Below, piece by piece: positions 6,067 through 11,038 of a stretch of DNA of 11,038 bases. The stretch is taken from positions 1-11,038 of the forward strand of contig CALXJN010000022.1 in NCBI GenBank assembly GCA_944388635.1, written 5' to 3'. Position 1 is the first letter of the stretch. Each line of letters starts with the position of its first letter. The DNA comes from an uncultured Clostridia bacterium. Lineage in GTDB: Bacteria > Bacillota > Clostridia > TANB77 > CAG-508. Made by a program: the position numbers and the translations under genes. The notes beneath the pieces were generated by a model. That model was not told where the DNA came from and made no database searches. It was given only the letters and a program-made list of their open reading frames with translations.

Positions 6067-6118
6067 TAAAAGTACAAAATATTTAAAGAAATATTGTTTT
6101 TGGAGTTTTAAGTATAAT

Positions 6119-6790
6119 ATGAATCAAATTTTATGTACTTCTAATTCGGATTTAGAAATATTAAAAAAGAATTATAAAAAGAAAAATTTATATATTTTAT
6201 TTCTTGTTATATCAGTCATTATTGCGTTTATTCTTAGTCTATACTATTTATTGTTTAGATATGACTTATATAAATCAGAAAAGCTTTCTAAAAAACTTTT
6301 AGAAAGTTTTAATATAACTGGTATTTATGCTAGCAATGATGATTATTTGGCAAATAGAAGCTCTATAAATTTTTCAGCTGTGGATTTTGATAATTTTCCT
6401 TGCTCAGTAGTCGGAATAATTGAAATAGAAAAATTAAATATTATATATCCTATTCTTTCAGAAATTAATAAAGATTATTTAAAGCTATCTCCTTGTAAAT
6501 TTTATGGTCCTAGTATAAATACTACTGGAAATGTCTGTATTGCTGCTCATAATTACAAAAATGATAGTTTTTTTAGTAAAATTTCTGATTTATCAAATGG
6601 AGATATTATAACAATATATGATGTATCTGGAAATTATATTGATTATGTTGTATTTAATAAATATACTGCTAGTGCTGATGATTTATCTTGCATTAGTCAA
6701 TTTACAAATGGATTAAAAATTATTACTCTTGTTACCTGCGATAGTTTAAACAATCATTATAGAACTATCGTACAAGCAAAAGAAATATAG
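6119..6790 (+). CDS. Sortase family transpeptidase
   Basis: This is a membrane-anchored cysteine transpeptidase that attaches LPXTG-type proteins to the cell wall. With the ATG at 6119 it has 223 residues: a short cytoplasmic N-terminus, one signal-anchor helix at 24-46, then the sortase beta-barrel. The barrel includes VGIIEIEKLNIIYPIL, the catalytic His144 in IAAHNYKNDSFF, TLVTC with Cys207, and Arg215 in HYRTIVQA, so the full catalytic triad is present. The sortase class cannot be assigned with confidence. An ATG at 6050 would add 23 residues, but that segment has no ribosome site and overlaps the divergent promoter. The 6119 start has a GGAG at 6102-6105, though with a long 13-nt spacing, so the start is uncertain. 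The gene converges on a small LPQTG protein gene, its likely substrate. Confidence 0.93.
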   Translation: MNQILCTSNSDLEILKKNYKKKNLYILFLVISVIIAFILSLYYLLFRYDLYKSEKLSKKLLESFNITGIYASNDDYLANRSSINFSAVDFDNFPCSVVGIIEIEKLNIIYPILSEINKDYLKLSPCKFYGPSINTTGNVCIAAHNYKNDSFFSKISDLSNGDIITIYDVSGNYIDYVVFNKYTASADDLSCISQFTNGLKIITLVTCDSLNNHYRTIVQAKEI

Positions 6791-6796
6791 ATATTC

Positions 6797-6828
6797 AAAA
6801 AGGAGAGTTTTAGCTCTCCCTTTATTTT
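6797..6828. terminator. Bidirectional terminator between the sortase and LPQTG genes
   Basis: The stem GGAGAG/CTCTCC (6802-6807 and 6814-6819) has a 6-nt loop. Reading plus, it is followed by CTTTATTTT; reading minus, by TTTTTG. It lies in the 46-nt gap between two converging genes and can serve both. Confidence 0.82.
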
Positions 6829-6836
6829 AACCTATA

Positions 6837-7187
6837 TTAAACATTATAATCTCTAACTTTTTTGTATGTGTATATAGCTGCAATTACGCTTATTCCTATA
6901 AATACCCATAACATTGTATCATTTACACCTGTTTGTGGTAATGCTGTGTTTGTAGTTGTATTTCTATTAGTATTTGTGTTTGTTCCTCCTATTGGAGTAA
7001 TATTTTGAACCATGTTATTTGTATTAGTATTAGTATTTGCCACATTATTTCCATTTGAAGGTAATTCTGTGATATTTTCTATTAAATCATTTACATTTCC
7101 TGTTGCGTAATTTACGCTTGATACAATACATAATGCTGTAATTACAACTACCATTAAAATTAATTTTCTTACATTTGATTTTTTCAT
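6837..7187 (-). CDS. Very short LPQTG cell-wall-anchored protein
   Basis: The 116-residue protein has all the parts of a sortase substrate. A basic N-terminus and hydrophobic signal peptide cover 1 to about 28. The sorting motif LPQTG is at 83-87, followed by a hydrophobic helix at about 92-106 and a positive tail (YKKVRDYNV). The mature part is only about 55 residues and is dominated by Asn and Thr (NTNTNTNN and TNTNTNRNTTTNT), so it has no folded domain that I recognise and may be a flexible spacer or stalk. An LPSNG sequence at 42-46 resembles a second, non-canonical sorting motif. The ATG has a good GAGGAG ribosome site and its own promoter. It faces the sortase gene, the most likely processing enzyme. 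Function is unknown. Confidence 0.88.
   Translation of the reverse strand: MKKSNVRKLILMVVVITALCIVSSVNYATGNVNDLIENITELPSNGNNVANTNTNTNNMVQNITPIGGTNTNTNRNTTTNTALPQTGVNDTMLWVFIGISVIAAIYTYKKVRDYNV
6945..7037 (-). repeat. Asn/Thr-coding low-complexity tract
   Basis: Two runs of alternating Asn and Thr codons (residues 51-58 and 69-81 of the LPQTG protein) give a microsatellite-like DNA pattern of AAT/ACT-type triplets. Such tracts can change length by slippage in whole codons. Confidence 0.6.
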
Positions 7188-7228
7188 ATGACTCTCCTCT
7201 TTACTTAATTATAATAAATTATATATTA

Positions 7229-7257
7229 TTTATACTATAAATTTACAATTATTGCAA
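7229..7257 (-). promoter_or_regulatory. Likely promoter of the LPQTG protein gene
   Basis: On the minus strand TTGCAA (7252-7257) and TATAAA (7229-7234) are separated by 17 nt. The region is very AT-rich and other -10-like matches exist nearby, so the exact boxes are tentative. Confidence 0.5.
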
Positions 7258-7275
7258 TACTTTTTTTGAATTTTT

Positions 7276-8586
7276 TTATTCTTTTTTATTTGACATGTCA
7301 TTTTCTTCTTGTATAAAACTTATTCTACCATGTCTTGATGCTTCTCTTGCTCCATTACTGTATTTATATGATACAATTGCAAATATAACTGCTATTCCTA
7401 AAAATATTAATATTGCTGTGAAAGTTAATGTTATAGGTCCTGATCTATTCCACCAGTCTTTTATCATGCCTATAAAACCTACTTTTTCTTCTAAATTTTC
7501 TTCTTGTGATATTATATTTTCTTCTGGCTCTGCACTAAGTACTGCTGCCACAGTTTTATTTATTGTTATTTTATATTCTGTTACCTTATCATCTTTTGTT
7601 AGTTTTATTGTTGCAACATTTTCTCCTTCAATAAGCCCTGTGTTTCCTGTTATTTCAATACTTGCTCCTTCTAAGTTAGCTACTGCATCTATTTTTAGTT
7701 CTTCTAAATCAGTTATATATACAGAATATTCAAAAGTTTCGCTATTAAATTCTGGTATTAATTCTACTCCTTCAATTGTAAGAGATGTAAGTCTTAAATC
7801 GTTTATAATTTCTTCTCCTTCGTCATTTATCTCTTCTGGTGGATTTTCATCTACTACATTTGGTGTCGTACTTTCTTCTGCAAGTCTAGTTACTCTTATA
7901 ATATAACTTCCCGTTGCTCCACTTTCTGCTGTTACAGTTAAAGTAATCTTATTTGTACCTGTAACTAAATCTTTGCTACCTGTTCCTGATACTTTAGCTT
8001 TTGAATTATTAGTTTCTGCCGATATATTTATTGAAGATGTGCTTGCACTAACATTACCTATTGTAATATCAGCATTTGGGTTTGAATATTTTCTTCCATT
8101 AACTGTTATTGATTTTAGTGTTGCATCTGTTGATTTATTTGAAGTATTGCTACTTCCTCCACTATTGTTTGAACTTCCACCAGTACTTGGCTTTTCTTGT
8201 TGTGGTGCATTAACTGTTATCGTAACACTTTTACTTCCAGTTACTTCATTAAAACTCTTATCTGAAACATTATCAGCAGTTACAGTAATTTTTGCACTAC
8301 CTTTCTTTTTAGCTGTTAATGTAATATTATAAGTTGTTGAATGTTCTCCTAGCCAATCTCCGCTACTACTAATACTTACGACACTAGCATCTGAAGTTGA
8401 AAATTTAAACATTCCTTCACAATCAGATACCGTTATTGTTAGAGTTGTACTATCACCAACATTCATTGTTGTTTTTGAAGCACTTACTGAAAAGCCCGCG
8501 GCTAAGCTTGGATTTTCTAATGCCAATATAATTAAAAAAAACATTATCAAACCTATAATAACTTTCAAAGTTGTTTTTTTAGACAT
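7276..8586 (-). CDS. Membrane-anchored surface protein with Ig-like and cadherin-like domains
   Basis: With the ATG at 8586 the protein has 436 residues; an ATG two codons earlier (8592) is possible but sits only 3 nt from the AAAGGA site. Using the longer numbering, a signal peptide covers 1-32. An Ig-like beta domain (SVSASKTTMNVGDSTTLTI to SKSVTITV) covers 33-128, and a Ser/Gly/Asn linker covers 131-154. Two cadherin-like beta-sandwich domains follow at about 155-237 and 266-346, joined by an acidic linker. After another acidic stretch, one transmembrane helix at about 386-408 leaves a 27-residue basic-then-acidic cytoplasmic tail. The protein is therefore displayed outside and anchored at its C-terminus. 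It lies 63 nt downstream of a dockerin-bearing hydrolase gene on the same strand. The first domain could act as a receptor for that dockerin, but this is inference. No enzymatic motif is visible. Confidence 0.85.
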   Translation of the reverse strand: MSKKTTLKVIIGLIMFFLIILALENPSLAAGFSVSASKTTMNVGDSTTLTITVSDCEGMFKFSTSDASVVSISSSGDWLGEHSTTYNITLTAKKKGSAKITVTADNVSDKSFNEVTGSKSVTITVNAPQQEKPSTGGSSNNSGGSSNTSNKSTDATLKSITVNGRKYSNPNADITIGNVSASTSSINISAETNNSKAKVSGTGSKDLVTGTNKITLTVTAESGATGSYIIRVTRLAEESTTPNVVDENPPEEINDEGEEIINDLRLTSLTIEGVELIPEFNSETFEYSVYITDLEELKIDAVANLEGASIEITGNTGLIEGENVATIKLTKDDKVTEYKITINKTVAAVLSAEPEENIISQEENLEEKVGFIGMIKDWWNRSGPITLTFTAILIFLGIAVIFAIVSYKYSNGAREASRHGRISFIQEENDMSNKKE

Positions 8587-8607
8587 TTTCATCTTTCCTT
8601 TCGTATA

Positions 8608-8646
8608 GAAAATTTTACATGGGCGATTATATAAATCGCCCTATGT
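8608..8646 (-). terminator. Hairpin between the hydrolase and the Ig/cadherin-like gene
   Basis: An 8-bp perfect stem GGGCGATT/AATCGCCC (8621-8628 and 8634-8641), extended by ACAT/ATGT across one bulge, starts 4 nt after the hydrolase stop codon. On the minus strand it is followed only by AAAATTTTCT, a weak T-tract. It may be a partial terminator or attenuator, or a 3' stabilising stem that sets different levels for the two genes. Confidence 0.6.
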
Positions 8647-8649
8647 TAT

Positions 8650-10329
8650 TTAATTGCATTTCTTTAAATACTTACTTGCGACATAACCTGTTGTTCCATT
8701 TGACCTTTTGATTTTTGCCCAAGTATAGCCATCCGCACTTCCTACATTTATATTTTCTACTGTTACTATTTCATTTAATTCAAGTGTTGCTACCGCTGCT
8801 GAATTAACTGTTGCTGAACTTCTTAATCTTACTCCTGTTCCTGTAATATAGTATGAAGTTGGAGCATTCTTATCAATTGAGCTTGGTAAGCTACATACAT
8901 TTGGCATATCATTAAATACTGGTATTATGAAATTTAGTGATAAGTCTAGCATATTATTTGTTGCGTATGTATTATATAAATTCTTAGCTTGACTTGACGG
9001 ATCTTGTACATTTGTCATGTATTGATGCCAGAATGTTCCTGTTTTTTCATCATCTACTACATCAAATTTGTAGAAGTATGCGGTATTTTGTCCAACTCCT
9101 ATATATGAATCTGCCATATATTTTGAACCTTCTATTATAGATATATATGGACTATTCCAGCCTTTTTCTTTTGCATATTTTAATCCGTTTTCTATTGCAT
9201 TTCCGCTATCATAAGCTCCTATGTTAAAGAAGTTATAGTATCCTTCATATCCTGGATAGGTTCCACTAACTGAACTGCTTCCTTTTCTACCAACTTCTTG
9301 TATTATTTTTATTGCGATACTGTATGGGCTTATTCCACTTTCTTCTGCTGCTTTCATTATTATTTCTGAATAAGACATTTTTGTCGTTGAATTAGTTGTT
9401 TTTCCTTTTACTGTTATAGGTGTTGCATCCATAATATAATTTTTAATTCTTGCATAATCTGTTGCTTTTACATTTCTGTCTTCGTTAACATCTGCAGCCA
9501 TTTTTTGAATATTAGTAAGCGTTGTTTCTTCCATAATATAATTTTTAATTCTTGCATAGTCTGTCGCTTTTATTTCTCCGTCACCGTTTACGTCTCCAAG
9601 AACTATCATTGTGTATGAAGTATTATATGTAGTATTTGTAAAAATATACCCTGTTGCTGCATTTGCAGAATTAGAAACTGCTTTTCCTTTTGCATCTGTA
9701 ACTTTAAACTTTTCCATTCCAATTGTAGTAGCTACTTCGCTATTTTTTGTATTTGGTGCAATTATTATAAATTGTCCTTCCATTCTTGCTTTTACATTTG
9801 TTTCTACTTCTCCACCTGATACATTTATTTCTTTATCCATAAATGTTCCTTTAATTATACTATCTACACCTGCTTTTGTATGTATTGATGAGTTATATGA
9901 CATCTCTAAAAATTGAAATATGCCTGATTCTGTTAGGAAGTTCCTTGGATCTGCGAAATATGCAACTATTTCTTTTGATGCACATGCATATCCACTCGCT
10001 ACTTGTCCTGAACTGCATTTCCATGATGCATCTGATGAAACATGTACTGTATTTTTAAGATGTTCAGATGTTTCTTTTTCTATAAATTCATTCCAAGTCA
10101 TTCCTGTATAAAATGCTGTAAAAGTCCAGTTTGGATGTAAATCAGCAAGTTTTTTCAAATATGTTTGATAACTCTCTGGAAATTCTGATATTCCTGTTTT
10201 TGTATATTGTGTATAAGTTGCTGCATATACTTCTTTTGTTATTATTATATTAAAAATCATGGCTAGAACTACAATTAGAACCAATTGTGCAGATATAAAT
10301 TTTCTCATAAATCTTTTTTTCGTTCTCAT
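8650..10329 (-). CDS. Secreted dockerin- and SH3-containing glucosaminidase-like cell-wall hydrolase
   Basis: The 559-residue protein has a signal peptide ending VYA at about 36. An N-terminal region at 40-165 (ESYQTYLKKLADLHPNWTF onward) is typical of clostridial glucosaminidase-like proteins and has Cys105 and Cys116 placed for a disulfide. A beta-rich segment covers about 168-243. A complete type I-like dockerin lies at 244-303, with two calcium loops (DVNGDGEIKATD and DVNEDRNVKATD). A GH73-like glucosaminidase domain lies at about 318-455, with YYNFFNIGAY and a candidate catalytic Glu345 in IIQEVGRKG. An SH3 domain at about 497-556 (TGVRLRSS onward) would bind the wall. I chose the ATG at 10329, which follows AAGGAAGGG. 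The longer frame starts inside the -35 box. It probably cleaves peptidoglycan glycan strands. The substrate bond is inferred from the family. Confidence 0.88.
   Translation of the reverse strand: MRTKKRFMRKFISAQLVLIVVLAMIFNIIITKEVYAATYTQYTKTGISEFPESYQTYLKKLADLHPNWTFTAFYTGMTWNEFIEKETSEHLKNTVHVSSDASWKCSSGQVASGYACASKEIVAYFADPRNFLTESGIFQFLEMSYNSSIHTKAGVDSIIKGTFMDKEINVSGGEVETNVKARMEGQFIIIAPNTKNSEVATTIGMEKFKVTDAKGKAVSNSANAATGYIFTNTTYNTSYTMIVLGDVNGDGEIKATDYARIKNYIMEETTLTNIQKMAADVNEDRNVKATDYARIKNYIMDATPITVKGKTTNSTTKMSYSEIIMKAAEESGISPYSIAIKIIQEVGRKGSSSVSGTYPGYEGYYNFFNIGAYDSGNAIENGLKYAKEKGWNSPYISIIEGSKYMADSYIGVGQNTAYFYKFDVVDDEKTGTFWHQYMTNVQDPSSQAKNLYNTYATNNMLDLSLNFIIPVFNDMPNVCSLPSSIDKNAPTSYYITGTGVRLRSSATVNSAAVATLELNEIVTVENINVGSADGYTWAKIKRSNGTTGYVASKYLKKCN
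9428..9572 (-). repeat. Direct repeat encoding the two dockerin half-repeats
   Basis: Segments 9428-9470 and 9530-9572 (43 nt each) differ at only two positions. Both encode KATDYARIKNYIM, the helix of each calcium-binding half. The remaining loop sequences between them are less alike. Confidence 0.85.
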
Positions 10330-10374
10330 TTGTTTTCCCTTCCTTTGATTTATATTTTTAAATATCGTAAATAT

Positions 10375-10404
10375 AGTATAACATTTGCTGTCGATTTTAG
10401 TCAA
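10375..10404 (-). promoter_or_regulatory. Promoter of the dockerin hydrolase gene
   Basis: On the minus strand TTGACT (10399-10404) is followed by an 18-nt spacer and TATACT (10375-10380). The leader is about 40 nt. The match places the transcription start downstream of the alternative start codon at 10404 and so supports the start at 10329. Confidence 0.8.
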
Positions 10405-10452
10405 TTACTTTCGATTAAATGTAATGAAACTGTAATATTGCTAAAAAAAGGG

Positions 10453-10497
10453 AAAAAGAAAAGTAAAAGCTTCACATTAGCTTTTACTTTTCTTTTT
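10453..10497. terminator. Rho-independent terminator after secA
   Basis: An 18-bp perfect inverted repeat (10453-10470 and 10480-10497) with a 9-nt loop starts 3 nt past the reconstructed secA stop. On the minus strand it ends in a T-rich run (CTTTTTCCCTTTTTTT). The plus direction is also T-rich, so it may work both ways. Confidence 0.9.
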
Positions 10498-10500
10498 TAT

Positions 10501-11038
10501 CTATTCATTTCTTCCACAACAATTCTTATACTTCTTACCGGCTTCCGGCAGGGGCATAAATCATTCCTGCCTACTTTTGGTGTATTGTTTACTACTGTTG
10601 TATTAGCTTTTGGTGTTTCTTTTGGTGCAGATGAACTTTCAAAATTAATGCTATTTAATGCTTCCTGAGCAGCTTTTGTAATTTGTATTGTTTGTTCTCT
10701 TTTTACTTCTTCTCTTTTTTGTAAATGTAAGAGTAGTTTAACAACATCTAATTTTATATTTGCAACCATTTCATCAAACATATCAAATCCTTCTACTCTA
10801 TACTGGTCAACAGGATTTTTTTGTCCATATGCTCTAAGTCCTATACCATTTCTAAGTTCATCCATTGCATCTATATGGTCCATCCATTTTTGGTCTACAA
10901 CTTTTAACATAACAACTCTTTCAAGTTCTCTTATAGTTTGCTCTCCAACTTCTTTTTCTTTATTTTCGTATATCTTAAATGCTTCATCTTTTACATACTT
11001 CTTTAATTCTTCTTTGCTTAGTTTTGCCACAACTTCTT
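10501..11038 (-). CDS. secA: Protein translocase ATPase SecA, C-terminal part, tail out of frame
   Basis: SecA is the motor that pushes preproteins through SecYEG. Only the last 180 or so residues are in the window; the gene continues past the right edge. The helical scaffold and wing region is clear: ERVVMLKVVDQKWMDHIDAM, then LRNGIGLRAYGQKNPVDQYR and FDMFDEM. A low-complexity linker rich in Thr, Asn and Pro leads to the C-terminal zinc motif VGRNDLCPC. There the frame breaks: as written the protein ends RKPVRSIRIVVEEMNR at 10497. Removing one C near 10547 and one near 10540 restores GSGKKYKNCCGRNE and a TAG at 10501, which is the normal metal-binding tail (C-x-C-x8-CC) that binds zinc and SecB or ribosomes. 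The apparent GTG start at 11030 is only an internal valine codon. A strong terminator follows. Confidence 0.95.
10540..10548 (-). other. Double one-base insertion in the secA tail
   Basis: The coding strand reads TGC C GGA AGC C GGT AAG where TGC GGA AGC GGT AAG is expected. The extra C residues are 7 nt apart, at 10547 (or 10548) and 10540 (or 10541). Together they shift the frame by two, with no in-frame stop until 10497. Confidence 0.9.

Noticed and set aside
6050..6118. 23-residue N-terminal extension of the sortase
   Set aside because: It has no ribosome site and lies in the divergent promoter region. Kept as a possible alternative because the chosen start also has only modest support.
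7295..8332. Long plus-strand open frames opposite the Ig/cadherin-like gene
   Set aside because: They are antisense shadows of Ser/Thr-rich coding sequence and lack ribosome sites or recognisable motifs.
9428..9572. CRISPR-like repeat
   Set aside because: The two copies lie in frame within a dockerin coding region and there are only two.
10330..10404. 25-residue N-terminal extension of the dockerin hydrolase
   Set aside because: It covers the -35 and -10 boxes and would place a polar stretch ahead of a proper signal peptide.

Overview
The window is very AT-rich (roughly 30% GC by eye). It carries a hrcA-grpE-dnaK heat-shock operon with a CIRCE operator, Gram-positive-type RbgA and Mini-RNase III genes, a sortase with an LPXTG protein, and a dockerin-bearing cell-wall hydrolase. 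Together these point to a low-GC Firmicute of class Clostridia, probably an uncultured or gut-type lineage; I cannot name a genus. Nearly all genes are on the minus strand. The exceptions are the tRNA and the sortase.

Reading right to left, in the direction of most transcription. The right edge holds the C-terminal end of secA, whose zinc-binding tail is out of frame because of two apparent extra bases, followed by a strong terminator. Next is a cell-surface block: a secreted dockerin-containing glucosaminidase-like protein with its own promoter, a membrane-anchored protein with Ig-like and cadherin-like domains, and a very short Asn/Thr-rich LPQTG protein. A sortase gene faces the LPQTG gene, and the two share a bidirectional terminator. 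This block looks like a cell-envelope assembly and remodelling locus.

Divergent from the sortase is a probable operon: a 156-residue membrane protein of unknown function, then rbgA (50S assembly GTPase, with a one-base frame break), then mrnC (23S rRNA maturation), closed by a terminator. The middle of the window holds a lone AAA+ ATPase with a DUF4143-type C-terminal region. Its promoter lies inside a perfect 14-bp inverted repeat, which suggests control by a dedicated repressor. A tRNA-Glu(CUC) gene with promoter and terminator follows on the plus strand.

The left end is the hrcA-grpE-dnaK operon, with a sigma-A-type promoter directly abutting CIRCE. HrcA represses this operon, and GrpE is the nucleotide-exchange factor for DnaK, so it is a self-regulated chaperone unit. 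The grpE-dnaK gap is unusually long (285 nt) and holds a nested palindromic element that looks like an inserted intergenic repeat.

The most notable points are the possible dockerin/receptor pairing in the surface block, the operator-like repeat of the AAA+ ATPase, the palindromic element inside the chaperone operon, and three single-base frame breaks in two normally essential genes that share a C-before-GG context.
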